From CBDCXF01 sp965223755 (GTDB lineage Bacteria; Acidobacteriota; Thermoanaerobaculia; Multivoradales; JAHEKO01), in the NCBI GenBank assembly GCA_965223755.1, contig CBDCXF010000001.1, positions 1,178,001-1,242,000 on the forward strand: a DNA stretch of 64,000 nucleotides, in the 5' to 3' direction. Position 1 is the first letter of the stretch; every line of letters begins with the position of its first letter. Below, in pieces: positions 1 through 8,193 of this stretch. The notes beneath the pieces were generated by a model. The model had not been told where the DNA came from. It worked only from the letters and a program-made list of their open reading frames with translations, and did not search any database. Both the position numbers and the translations under genes were made by a program.

Positions 1-179
1 GCGATGGCAATCACCGCGGCGGGGAAGGTCGCCGAAATCGTCATCCCGGCACGCAGGCCGAGGTAGGCATTGGCGGCACCCAAGACGACCGCCATGATGA
101 TCCCCAATCCGAGTGCCTTGAGAGTCAGCTCTGGCATCGAGGTTTCGGCGGGAACGTAAGGTTTTTCCTGCTTAGCCAT
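1..179 (-). CDS. OPT-family oligopeptide transporter, N-terminal part (partial)
   Basis: Only the first 59 or so codons lie in the window; the gene continues beyond base 1. The protein starts MAKQEKPYVPAETSMPEL and continues into a hydrophobic segment containing GAANAYLGLRAGMTISATFP, the characteristic first membrane segment of the OPT (oligopeptide/YSL) family, integral membrane importers of peptides or metal chelates. The ATG at 179-177 is preceded by a GGAGGA ribosome site. The substrate cannot be inferred from this fragment. Divergent from the tRNA-Pro gene. Confidence 0.85.
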   Translation of the reverse strand, partial: MAKQEKPYVPAETSMPELTLKALGLGIIMAVVLGAANAYLGLRAGMTISATFPAAVIAI

Positions 180-233
180 GCGGGTCCTCCGTCTTTCCGC
201 CGCCGACTGTACACTGCAGCGGCAGGCACTGTC

Positions 234-262
234 TTGATCGCTCTACCCCCCACGGCTATGCT
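234..262 (+). promoter_or_regulatory. Sigma-70-type promoter of tRNA-Pro
   Basis: TTGATC (234-239) and TATGCT (257-262) are separated by exactly 17 bp and lie about 33 bp upstream of the tRNA-Pro 5' end. A GC-rich stretch follows the -10 box, as expected for a stringently controlled stable-RNA promoter. Motif reading only. Confidence 0.6.
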
Positions 263-294
263 TTGCGGCCCTGACGCCGCCCGGCGTCACTTAT

Positions 295-371
295 CGGGGC
301 GTAGCTCAGCCTGGTAGAGCGCACGGTTCGGGACCGTGAGGCCGGAGGTTCAAATCCTCTCGCCCCGACCA
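295..371 (+). tRNA. tRNA-Pro (anticodon CGG)
   Basis: A 77-nt cloverleaf. The acceptor stem CGGGGCG (295-301) pairs with CGCCCCG (361-367), followed by A and an encoded CCA. The anticodon stem CACGG/CCGTG encloses loop TTCGGGA with CGG at 329-331. The T arm contains GGTTCAAATCC. It reads CCG codons. The gene is complete and has its own promoter; no duplicated 3' end was seen after it. Confidence 0.97.
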
Positions 372-373
372 CC

Positions 374-723
374 TTGACGATTTGTAGCGTCCTTTGTCGT
401 CGCTTCTCAGCCGCACGACGCAATCGACTTAGGATCGACTCCTCCAGATCCGCGGATCTTCAAATTGGTGACTGTTTCTTGGCCTCGCCAGTATCGGATT
501 ACGCTCGTCCCTCTCAACAGCCTGATCGATTGTCGCCACTGACCGAAACCAAACGTGGTTTGGACAACAAGAGCTCCTTCGTACTATTCTTAAATTGTTA
601 AGAAACAAGGACGGTTTGATCGCTCTGTCGAGAGTGTTTATCGGCAATACGGTCGACAAGAGTCAAATGAGGAACCAATCTTTGCCAAACCAAGTTTTTC
701 AACGTTGAGTTAGGAGGGTTTGT
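374..723. other. Non-coding stretch with two perfect short inverted repeats
   Basis: About 350 bp between tRNA-Pro and the first small gene without a convincing gene. It holds CCAAAC-GTG-GTTTGG at 549-563 and TTCTTAA-ATTG-TTAAGAA at 587-604, either of which could be an operator or hairpin in the leader of the downstream small genes. No clear -35/-10 pair was identified. Open frames here lack ribosome sites and protein-like composition. Confidence 0.5.
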
Positions 724-954
724 ATGGGTAGCTACTGGAAAGGCGTTAAAGAGCGCTGGGGGGCCATGGTCAAAGGAGAACTCCCAACTGAAACAACGGG
801 AAGAAAAAGTGGTTCTGGCGGTGACCATAGTTCTTCAAGGTCCTCGCCAGTAACACCACCGAACGCTCAGTGGGAGCGCATCTACCAGAAGTTTCGTCAG
901 ATTCACGGTAGACATCCATACAGCCATCAGGAAGTTGTTGACTGGTGGACTTGA
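724..954 (+). CDS. Small protein of unknown function, paralogue A
   Basis: A 76-residue hydrophilic protein not recognised as any known family. The basic, Trp-containing N-terminus (MGSYWKGVKERWG) is followed by a Gly/Ser-rich linker (residues ~28-50). The C-terminal motif is W-x2-I-x2-KFRQ-x2-GR-x-PYS-x-QE-x-VDWW. The same C-terminal motif ends the neighbouring gene at 1008-1235, so the pair is a tandem duplication, which is the main evidence that both are real. AGGAGGG sits 6 nt before the ATG. No signal peptide or membrane segment. Cytoplasmic location is inferred; function unknown. Confidence 0.75.
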   Translation: MGSYWKGVKERWGAMVKGELPTETTGRKSGSGGDHSSSRSSPVTPPNAQWERIYQKFRQIHGRHPYSHQEVVDWWT

Positions 955-1007
955 CTCGCAGCGTGAGCAAGAAGTGGTGATCATTAGATAGGGACAAGGG
1001 GAACAAG

Positions 1008-1235
1008 ATGGGTTTTTTTGATAGGTATCGGGAGGCACGGAAGGCGCAAAAGGAAGCGCTAGAAAAGGGAGACTGGATTGGTGTTGTCCACCCAAAAACG
1101 CGCCAGCCGCCAAATTCAGGAAGCGGCGGGACAGGGGACGACGAGTGGGCGTTGATCCACAAGAAATTTCGGCAGGTTGTGGGACGGGAGCCTTATAGCC
1201 GACAAGAACTGGTCGATTGGTGGAGTAGCCTGTAG
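1008..1235 (+). CDS. Small protein of unknown function, paralogue B
   Basis: A 75-residue protein with a charged, helix-prone N-terminus (MGFFDRYREARKAQKEALEK), a GSGG linker (residues ~38-43) and a C-terminus sharing KFRQ, GR-x-PYS-x-QE and VDWW with the upstream paralogue. The N-terminal halves of the two are unrelated, so the C-terminal ~28 residues look like a discrete module attached to different heads. AAGGGGAACAAG precedes the ATG. It lies 53 bp downstream of paralogue A on the same strand and is probably co-transcribed. Function unknown. Confidence 0.75.
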   Translation: MGFFDRYREARKAQKEALEKGDWIGVVHPKTRQPPNSGSGGTGDDEWALIHKKFRQVVGREPYSRQELVDWWSSL

Positions 1236-1424
1236 CTAGATAGAGAACAAGAGGCTGTTCGATATTCTGAAAGCTTGAGCCCAAGCTTCGGAACAACATA
1301 GTTGCGCATTGCAGCCGTCCACATCATTGGTGGCGGTCACCGCACCGACAACTCTGGAGATGAGGATTGGCCGCGCTCAGTGCATACAATCAAGCGCCGT
1401 CGCAATAGAGCCACGTCTAGCGAG

Positions 1425-3251
1425 GTGCGCAGAACGACACGAGTTACAATCTTTGAGTTGGCGCCCGGACCGCATCTAGACGTGCCCATTCACACCCTCA
1501 ACGACCTCTTCTTTCGCGTTCTCGAAATTGACCGCGACGAGTGTCTCTTGGAGACCCAAGGAGAGGACTTCAAGGCGATTTCTGCCGCGGATCTCGGCGA
1601 CCGAGTGATGCGTCTGGAGGCCTCGTTGGAGGCCTTCGGAATCCAGCCGGGAGAACGGGTGGCGCTGATGGCCAACAATGGCGTCCACTGGCCGACCGTG
1701 GACTTTGCGGTCCTCGGCCACGGGGCGGTCGTGGTTCCTGTTTACCCCACGCTCACCGCCGAGCAGGCCGCCTATGTCATCAACGACTGCGGCGCGCGCT
1801 TGGTCTTCGTGGAAGAGGACGATCGCCTGGATGGATTGCTTGAGATCGCCGAGGACATGCCCCTAGTCGAACAATGGGTGCTGATTGGGGGCAAATCGCG
1901 CGAGCAAGTCCCCAACCTTGAGGACTTCTCCAGCACCGATTTCGACCGCCAAGCCTTCGAGCAGCGCGCTCGAAACGTCGCCATCGACGACCTCGCCACC
2001 TTTATCTATACCAGCGGCACCACCGGCAACCCCAAGGGCGTCATGTTGACCCACGGCAATCTCGCCTCGAATATCGAGGCGGGAGCGGAGTGCTTGAACT
2101 TCGGCAACGACTACGTCGCGCTGTCCTTCTTGCCTCTATCGCATTCTTTCGAACGTACCGTTGACTACATCTACTTCTACAGCGGTATCAATGTCGCCTA
2201 TGCCGAGTCGATTCACACCGTCGCCCGCGACTTCGGACGCGTCAATCCGCACGTCTTCGTCTCGGTGCCGCGTGTCTACGAGAAGGTACTGGCCAAGGTC
2301 CAGGAGGCAGTCGCGTCGGGCAGTTCGCTACGGCGGCGGTTGTTCGCGTGGGCGGTATCTGTCGGCAAAGAGGCGCTTCCCTACCGCCTGGCTCAGACTG
2401 TCCCCAAAGGCTCGCTCAAGTGGCGTTTGGCGGTGGCCGATCGCCTGGTGTTTTCCAAAATCCGCGCACGACTCGGCAGTCGCTTTGAAAAAGCGGTGTC
2501 CGGAGGCGCTCCTTTAGGGCGCGAGACGGCCGAGTTTTTCTGGGGCGCTGGGATCGAGATCTACGAAGGCTACGGTCTCTCCGAGACCTCGCCGGTTTTG
2601 TGCGTCAATCGACCTGGGGGTGCACGCATCGGCTCGGTAGGTCCGCCGATCACCGGCGTCGAACTCAAGATCGACGAAGACGGCGAGATCCTTGCCCGCG
2701 GCCCCAACATCATGCGCGGTTATCACAACTTGCCCGACGAGACCGCGGCGTGCTTTACGGCGGATGGTTGGTTTCGCACTGGAGACATCGGCACTCTCGA
2801 CGAGGACGGCTACCTGTTCATCACCGATCGCAAGAAAGAGATCCTGGTCAACGCCTACGGCAAGAACATCGCTCCGGCACCAATTGAAAATGCCCTCAAG
2901 AGCAGTCCCTACGTGGAGCATGCGGTGGTGCTTGGAGACCGCCAAAAGTTCCTCGCTGCGATCTTGGTTCCTGACCAAGAGAACCTGAGCGCTTGGGCGC
3001 ACAATCAGGGACTTGGCTCCGCGTCACTGACCGATGTCGTTACCAGCGAACGCTTTCTGGGCCTGCTGGCGACGCACATTGAGACGATCAATGAGGACCT
3101 TTCCCGCTACCAACAGATCCGAAAATGGGAAGTTGTGCCCACAACTTTCTCGATCGAGGGCGGCGAGCTGACACCAACACAGAAGATCAAGCGTCGCATC
3201 GTCGCCGACAAATATGCCGAGGTCATCGATCGGCTGTACGATGAGCCCTGA
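1425..3251 (+). CDS. Long-chain fatty-acid--CoA ligase (AMP-forming)
   Basis: Activates fatty acids to acyl-CoA with ATP through an acyl-adenylate, feeding the beta-oxidation gene just downstream. ANL-superfamily motifs occur in order: the Thr/Ser/Gly-rich P-loop YTSGTTGNPKGVMLTH, YEGYGLSETSP, GWFRTGDIG (the Asp that binds the ribose), and KKEILVNAYGKNIAP carrying the C-terminal catalytic region. Length of about 600 residues is typical for FadD/FAA1-type enzymes. The start is uncertain: the frame is open from 1302, and no candidate (TTG 1302, GTG 1425, TTG 1458, GTG 1482) has a good ribosome site. GTG 1425 is chosen from the usual distance to the conserved TLNDLFF segment. Peripheral membrane or cytoplasmic. 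Confidence 0.9.
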   Translation: MRRTTRVTIFELAPGPHLDVPIHTLNDLFFRVLEIDRDECLLETQGEDFKAISAADLGDRVMRLEASLEAFGIQPGERVALMANNGVHWPTVDFAVLGHGAVVVPVYPTLTAEQAAYVINDCGARLVFVEEDDRLDGLLEIAEDMPLVEQWVLIGGKSREQVPNLEDFSSTDFDRQAFEQRARNVAIDDLATFIYTSGTTGNPKGVMLTHGNLASNIEAGAECLNFGNDYVALSFLPLSHSFERTVDYIYFYSGINVAYAESIHTVARDFGRVNPHVFVSVPRVYEKVLAKVQEAVASGSSLRRRLFAWAVSVGKEALPYRLAQTVPKGSLKWRLAVADRLVFSKIRARLGSRFEKAVSGGAPLGRETAEFFWGAGIEIYEGYGLSETSPVLCVNRPGGARIGSVGPPITGVELKIDEDGEILARGPNIMRGYHNLPDETAACFTADGWFRTGDIGTLDEDGYLFITDRKKEILVNAYGKNIAPAPIENALKSSPYVEHAVVLGDRQKFLAAILVPDQENLSAWAHNQGLGSASLTDVVTSERFLGLLATHIETINEDLSRYQQIRKWEVVPTTFSIEGGELTPTQKIKRRIVADKYAEVIDRLYDEP

Positions 3252-3287
3252 GGTGCTCATTCTGATTTCGCTTACGGAGGAGAACCC

Positions 3288-5441
3288 TTGACCGCATCTG
3301 CCTTTCAACTTTCGGTCGGGGCCGATCGGCTCGCAACGCTTGAGTTCGATCTTCCCGACAGTCCCGTCAACATTTTCAACCGTGCTGTTCTCGAGGAACT
3401 CGACAAACTCGTCCAGCACCTAGCGACACGAGAGGACATCGGATGCTTGGTCTTGCTTTCGGGCAAACCCAAGGTCTTCATCGCTGGCGCCGATGTCAAC
3501 GAAATCGGGCGGGTGCGAGACCCCGAAGAAGCCGAGGAGGCGGTGCGCCAAGGCCAGCGCATCTTCTCGGCATGGGAGGATCTCCCGTTTCCGACTGTAG
3601 CCGCGATTCGCGGTGCTTGCGTTGGCGGCGGCCTGGAGCTGTCCCTCGCGAGTAACTACATCGTCGCCAGCGATCGTCCCGACATCCGCATCGGACTTCC
3701 CGAAACCAAGCTCGGCATCCTTCCGGCTTGGGGCGGTTGCACCCGCCTGCCGCGTCGTGTCGGACTGATCGCCGCCCTTGACATCATCCTGGCCGGCAAG
3801 ATCGTGCCCTCCAAGAAGGCGCTCAAGATCGGCCTCCTGGACGCCCTGTTTCCCGATCCCGCTTTCGAGCGCCTGGTCTACGAATTCGCCCACGGCAAAC
3901 TCGACCAAAACCGACGCATGAGCCGCAAAGGCGGCCTCATGCCGGCATTGCTGGAAGGAAATCCCGTCGGTCGCGGCGTAGTCTTAAACAAAGCACGCAA
4001 ACAAACGTTGGCGACGACCAAAGGCCACTATCCGGCCCCGATACGTGCCCTTGAAGTCATCCGCACCGGGCTCGACCGCGGCATGGCCGCCGGACTCGAC
4101 GCCGAAGCCAAGACCGCCGCAAAGCTGGCTGTGTCGCCGATCTGCAAGAACCTCGTTCATCTCTTCCAGTTGATGGAAGGGGCGAAGAAGGATGATGCCG
4201 ACGCGGCCACGCCTTACCCGGTCACCTCCACTGCGGTTTTGGGAGCCGGTGTCATGGGTGGTGGAATCGCCCAGTTGCTGGCGTCCAAGCAAGACCTACC
4301 GGTACGCCTCAAAGATCTCTCGCTTGAGCCCCTCGCCAGCGCCATGGAACACGCCGCGGGTCTTTTCGAAAAGCTGCGACGTCGCAAGCGCCTCAGCAAA
4401 CCAGGAATGTTGGAGAAGATGAACCTGATCCAACCGACGACCGACTACTCGGGTTTCGGCACGGTCGATTTTGTCGTTGAAGCGATCGTGGAGAATCTCG
4501 GCATCAAGCAGGATGTCTTCGCTGAACTCGCCGAGCAAGTACCGCGCGACGCCGTTCTGGCCACCAATACTTCGTCTCTGTCCATCGACAAGATCGGCGC
4601 CAAGACCCCCAATCGGCAGCGTGTCGTCGGCATGCACTTCTTCAATCCGGTGCACAAGATGCCCCTGGTCGAGGTGGTCGCCGGTAAACGCTCGGGCAAT
4701 CGAGCAGTGCAAACCGTAGTGCAATTGGCCCGCGACCTGGGCAAGACGCCGGTGGTGGTCGGTGACGGCCCCGGCTTCCTGGTTAACCGCCTGCTGATGT
4801 TCTACAACCTTGAGGCGCTGTGGTTGCTCGACGAAGGCCACAAGATCGAAGACCTGGACCGCGCGATGACCCAATGGGGCATGCCGATGGGGCCGATGGA
4901 ACTCACCGACGAAGTGGGCTGGGATGTCGCGGCCAAGGTCGCACACATCCTCGAAGAAGCCTTTGGCGATCGCCTCGAGCTCCCTGCATGGCTCGACGGC
5001 ATGGGTCAGGAGGATCGCCTGGGCAAGAAATCCGGCAAGGGTTTTTATCTGCACCAAAGCGCCGGGAACCGCAAAAAATCCAAGCTGTTGAAAATCGATG
5101 AAGAAGTCTACGATGTCCTCGGCGTGCGGCCGTCGGTCGATGACCCTAACTTGAACGCCCTCGCTGAACGGATGGTACTGCCGATGGTCAACGAGGCCGC
5201 ACGGTGTTTGGAGGAAGAGATCGTTTCCTCGCCGAGCGACCTCGATCTGGCAATGATCATGGGTACTGGATTCCCGCCCTTTCGCGGCGGCCTGTGCCGT
5301 TGGGCGGACTCGCAAGGCCTGAGCCGTCTGCGCGGCCGTCTGGAACTTCTGGCCGACGAAGTCAGCCAACGGTTTCGCCCATCTAAGGCCTTTCTGGCCT
5401 ACGTCGAACGCGGCTCGTTTTACGACTACGAGGAATCGTAG
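3288..5441 (+). CDS. fadJ: Enoyl-CoA hydratase / 3-hydroxyacyl-CoA dehydrogenase fusion (FadJ/FadB-like alpha subunit)
   Basis: A bifunctional beta-oxidation enzyme of 717 residues. The N-terminal crotonase domain (~1-260) has the oxyanion-hole region IAGADVNE, GGGLELSLAS with one catalytic Glu, and LPETKLGILPAWGG with the second. The central NAD-binding domain (~305-490) has VLGAGVMGGGIAQ and HFFNPVHKMPLVEVV with the catalytic His. A duplicated C-terminal 3HCDH domain follows. The TTG start at 3288 is supported by GGAGGAGAA a few bases upstream. It lies 36 bp after the acyl-CoA ligase, so the two probably form an operon. No thiolase subunit gene is adjacent, so the partner must be elsewhere. 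Confidence 0.92.
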   Translation: MTASAFQLSVGADRLATLEFDLPDSPVNIFNRAVLEELDKLVQHLATREDIGCLVLLSGKPKVFIAGADVNEIGRVRDPEEAEEAVRQGQRIFSAWEDLPFPTVAAIRGACVGGGLELSLASNYIVASDRPDIRIGLPETKLGILPAWGGCTRLPRRVGLIAALDIILAGKIVPSKKALKIGLLDALFPDPAFERLVYEFAHGKLDQNRRMSRKGGLMPALLEGNPVGRGVVLNKARKQTLATTKGHYPAPIRALEVIRTGLDRGMAAGLDAEAKTAAKLAVSPICKNLVHLFQLMEGAKKDDADAATPYPVTSTAVLGAGVMGGGIAQLLASKQDLPVRLKDLSLEPLASAMEHAAGLFEKLRRRKRLSKPGMLEKMNLIQPTTDYSGFGTVDFVVEAIVENLGIKQDVFAELAEQVPRDAVLATNTSSLSIDKIGAKTPNRQRVVGMHFFNPVHKMPLVEVVAGKRSGNRAVQTVVQLARDLGKTPVVVGDGPGFLVNRLLMFYNLEALWLLDEGHKIEDLDRAMTQWGMPMGPMELTDEVGWDVAAKVAHILEEAFGDRLELPAWLDGMGQEDRLGKKSGKGFYLHQSAGNRKKSKLLKIDEEVYDVLGVRPSVDDPNLNALAERMVLPMVNEAARCLEEEIVSSPSDLDLAMIMGTGFPPFRGGLCRWADSQGLSRLRGRLELLADEVSQRFRPSKAFLAYVERGSFYDYEES

Positions 5442-5464
5442 TCCAGAGACTTCGGTAAAGGTTC

Positions 5465-6070
5465 TTAGCGGCGACCCTTCAGTTCGCCCTGAAGCTGAGC
5501 CACCTGCGCCGCATCGGCTCCCCATTGCTCGGCTTGCTTAAGGAGATTCTGCGCCGCGGCGTGGCGCTCGGCGGCAAGATGCAACCGGGCCGACGTGAGC
5601 AGGTACTTGGGGTTGTGCGGTTCCAACTCCACCGACTTCTGAGCGGCTCTCAGCCCGACCGTGCGCTTGGGCGGAATCTTGCCGGCGACCTGGGCCAGCA
5701 AATGCCAGGCGCGAGCGTCTTGAGGGGTGCTTTGGGTGGCCCGCTCCAGGCTGTCCAGCGCTGTCCTGAGGTCGCCTTCACGAAACGCCGCAACCCCGCG
5801 CTGAATCAACACCCGAACAGCTTCATCTCCTCCACCACTCGCGCCCTCTCCAATCATCCTTTGGCGGTCGTAGGCAAGCCTTCGCTCGGCATCCAAAAGC
5901 GTGTTGGCGGCCTGCGTGATCTTCTGGAAACGCTCAAGAGCTCCCGACCGCTCCGCAACCGGCACGCGATCGGGGTGGTGTTCTTTAGTCATCCGCCGAA
6001 ACCGCTCGCGAATCTCGCTTTCGTTTGCGGTCGTCGGCAGACCCAAAACGGCGTAGAAGTCTTGGTGCAT
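5465..6070 (-). CDS. J-domain protein with TPR-like C-terminus
   Basis: 201 residues. Residues 1-70 form a J domain with the hallmark HPD (KEHHPDRVP), which stimulates the ATPase of an Hsp70 (DnaK) partner. There is no Gly/Phe region or zinc finger, so this is a type III J protein rather than DnaJ itself. Residues ~90-195 are helical tetratricopeptide-like repeats (AFREGDLRTALDSLERATQ and similar), probably a client- or complex-binding part. The start codon overlaps the upstream gene by one base (TGATG), implying translational coupling. It converges with fadJ. Confidence 0.85.
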   Translation of the reverse strand: MHQDFYAVLGLPTTANESEIRERFRRMTKEHHPDRVPVAERSGALERFQKITQAANTLLDAERRLAYDRQRMIGEGASGGGDEAVRVLIQRGVAAFREGDLRTALDSLERATQSTPQDARAWHLLAQVAGKIPPKRTVGLRAAQKSVELEPHNPKYLLTSARLHLAAERHAAAQNLLKQAEQWGADAAQVAQLQGELKGRR

Positions 6071-7074
6071 CAGCCGACCTTGAGTCTATAGAGCTGGCGA
6101 GCTCGACTGCGTACTGGATCGGGGATGTTGCGATCCATGCGCAGCATCTTCAAATCGCGCGGAGCGATCCCGGACAGCAAGCGCATCGAGATCGCGACTG
6201 GAGTGCGCGGATTGCCGACCAAGGCTCGCCGAACCGGATACTTGCGCGCCCAACGTCGCTCCTTGGAAATGAGCTCGAGTACCTCCTCCTCCACCGAGCG
6301 AAGCCGGGCGACGCGCTCGATTTCGTTGTCCGTGAAAGTACTCCCTCTCAGGGTCGACACCGCAACGATCGGGTTGGTGTCTCGTACCAGGATATTGCGC
6401 AACCGCACGCCGGCATTGCGCGCCAACCGTAACTTGACGGACGGCGGAAGCAGGCGGATCTGTCCTTCGCTGAGATCGGTTTGCTCGTCGATTTCCCCTT
6501 TTTGCGGTTGGACACGTACTTCCTCGATCGCCATCTCCACTTCCTCGTCGGTGGCTTCGCTGATTTCAAATTTGTCGGGCTCCGGGGCAACCGGCTCGGC
6601 CAAACCTTTGAGTTCTTTGACACGGCGAGCGACATCGACCGCCAGATTGGGGTTCTGCTCGAGGGCGTCGAGGATTGCCGGCTCATCGGCAATGGCGTCC
6701 TGGCGTTGCACCACCATTCGCTGTAAATCGGGCGTAAGTGTCGCCGCCACTTGCGCCAGAACGGTTCCGTCGAGGGAGCGATGTCGGATGGCTGCGGCGC
6801 GCACCGCGCTACGTGGGTGCTCCTGGACACAGAATTCCGCGAGGCGAGGAGACGGCTCGGCCAGCGCTTCAACAAGCGATTCTGGGGCCGCTTCCAATAA
6901 AGCCGACCTCGCATCGTCAGCTTCAGGAACTTTGGCAGCGACAAAAGCCGCTTGTGCCTCCAGAAGCTGTTCGATCGGCAAAGGAAGGGCGCCGGAGGCA
7001 ACCGCTGCACGAACCTGTGGCCGCGCATCGACCAGGCGCTGGATGTCCGGCGAATTAGCTGACCGTGGTGCCAT
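6070..7074 (-). CDS. Conserved-looking helical protein of unknown function
   Basis: 334 residues, almost entirely alpha-helical and Ala/Arg/Glu-rich, with HEAT-like stretches (PSPRLAEFCVQEHPRSAVRA; VRDTNPIVAVSTLRGSTF; VGNPRTPVAISMRLLSGI). No signal peptide or membrane segment. An acidic linker (~175-205) divides the N- and C-terminal helical halves. I do not recognise the family. ATG 7074 is preferred over the longer frame because it gives a 20-bp overlap with the upstream RodZ-like gene, and it is coupled to the J-domain gene downstream. The three genes probably form one operon. Confidence 0.75.
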   Translation of the reverse strand: MAPRSANSPDIQRLVDARPQVRAAVASGALPLPIEQLLEAQAAFVAAKVPEADDARSALLEAAPESLVEALAEPSPRLAEFCVQEHPRSAVRAAAIRHRSLDGTVLAQVAATLTPDLQRMVVQRQDAIADEPAILDALEQNPNLAVDVARRVKELKGLAEPVAPEPDKFEISEATDEEVEMAIEEVRVQPQKGEIDEQTDLSEGQIRLLPPSVKLRLARNAGVRLRNILVRDTNPIVAVSTLRGSTFTDNEIERVARLRSVEEEVLELISKERRWARKYPVRRALVGNPRTPVAISMRLLSGIAPRDLKMLRMDRNIPDPVRSRARQLYRLKVG

Positions 7075-8035
7075 CGCCGCTGCCCTCGTCGAGGAATGCG
7101 GCCACAAACGCGGAGTCGATGACTAGCTCGCGCGTGCGCGAACGAGTCGCCGCCTGGGGCCATTGGTAGGAACGTCCGTTGATTTCAACCACTGCACCCG
7201 GGTAATTGCCCAACCGCAAATCGACCCGCTCTTCCGCCTCGACCCGCAACGACTCACCCTTGGCGTAAATAGTCGACAGTTGGCGCACACCATCGATCGA
7301 GTGCTCCACCCAGCAATCCTCAACGAAATCAACCGTCAATCGAATCGGGGCCAAGTCGGCGGCGATTTGCCCGTCCTCGCCGGCACCCTGAGCCCTGTCG
7401 TTGGAACCCGTGCCGCCCCCGATGGCCGCCAGCTCGTCACCATCCGACTCGGGCGGCGCCTCCCCTGTCGCTTCCGCCACGCTGCCATCATCGCCGTCCA
7501 GCCCATATGAAGGCTCGTTCCGCCCCGCCTCATCTGCGGCCTGCTCGACGGCAGCCGGTTCTGCTACGGGCAACTCGCTAGGCGAGCCTCCAGCACCGTC
7601 GGATCCGCGCGCGTAAGCCCAGTAAGCGGCTCCGGCGAGGACCACTATGGAGGCCGCCACAAACACTCCCCATCGCCAATCGGAACTGCCGTCTGCTTCG
7701 CCGGCAGCTTCGTTTTTTGCATCTTCGCCGCCCTCGGCTTCGTAGCGAGCCAGCACTTCCGTCTCTTCAAGGCCGACAAAGCGAGCGTACTGACGCAGAA
7801 ACCCGCGCACAAAAACCGTCGCTGGCAACACCTGGTGGTCGTTCTCTTCTATGGCCTCCAAGAAACGCGGACTGATGCGAGTATGGTCGGCGATCTCGCG
7901 CAACTGGATCGAGCGCATCTCTCGTTGGTGCTTGAGCCACGCTCCAACACTTGGCTCACTGCCCTCCTGATCTCGCTGCCAGGGAGGGACGTTGTCGTTT
8001 TCAGATGGGTCTCCGGCGGGCTTGTTCTCGTCCAT
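7055..8035 (-). CDS. RodZ-like helix-turn-helix membrane protein
   Basis: 326 residues with the RodZ domain order. A cytoplasmic Cro/CI-type HTH lies at ~30-100 (GAWLKHQREMRSIQLREIAD, then RFLEAIEENDHQVLPA). A single membrane segment lies at ~124-143 (WGVFVAASIVVLAGAAYWAY). A long acidic, low-complexity periplasmic linker leads to a C-terminal DUF4115-like beta domain (~232-325; IRLTVDFVEDCWVEHSIDG). RodZ proteins link MreB filaments to the cell-wall elongation machinery. First gene of a three-gene minus-strand operon. Confidence 0.85.
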   Translation of the reverse strand: MDENKPAGDPSENDNVPPWQRDQEGSEPSVGAWLKHQREMRSIQLREIADHTRISPRFLEAIEENDHQVLPATVFVRGFLRQYARFVGLEETEVLARYEAEGGEDAKNEAAGEADGSSDWRWGVFVAASIVVLAGAAYWAYARGSDGAGGSPSELPVAEPAAVEQAADEAGRNEPSYGLDGDDGSVAEATGEAPPESDGDELAAIGGGTGSNDRAQGAGEDGQIAADLAPIRLTVDFVEDCWVEHSIDGVRQLSTIYAKGESLRVEAEERVDLRLGNYPGAVVEINGRSYQWPQAATRSRTRELVIDSAFVAAFLDEGSGDGTTVS

Positions 8036-8193
8036 CCAAACTACTTTAGCTTGGATTCTTAGTGGCCGTCACGGCGCGGCCAACCGATTTCCTATGCTGT
8101 TGAGTCTCTGCATTCTGGCGACATCGGCAACGCAGTTCGCGCCGTCACACCTGGTTTCAAAGCAATACGAGAACTTTGATAGCTTCAGTTGTT

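Noticed and set aside
374..601. 75-codon open frame after tRNA-Pro
   Set aside because: No ribosome site, Arg/Ser-rich shadow-like composition and no paralogue; treated as non-coding.
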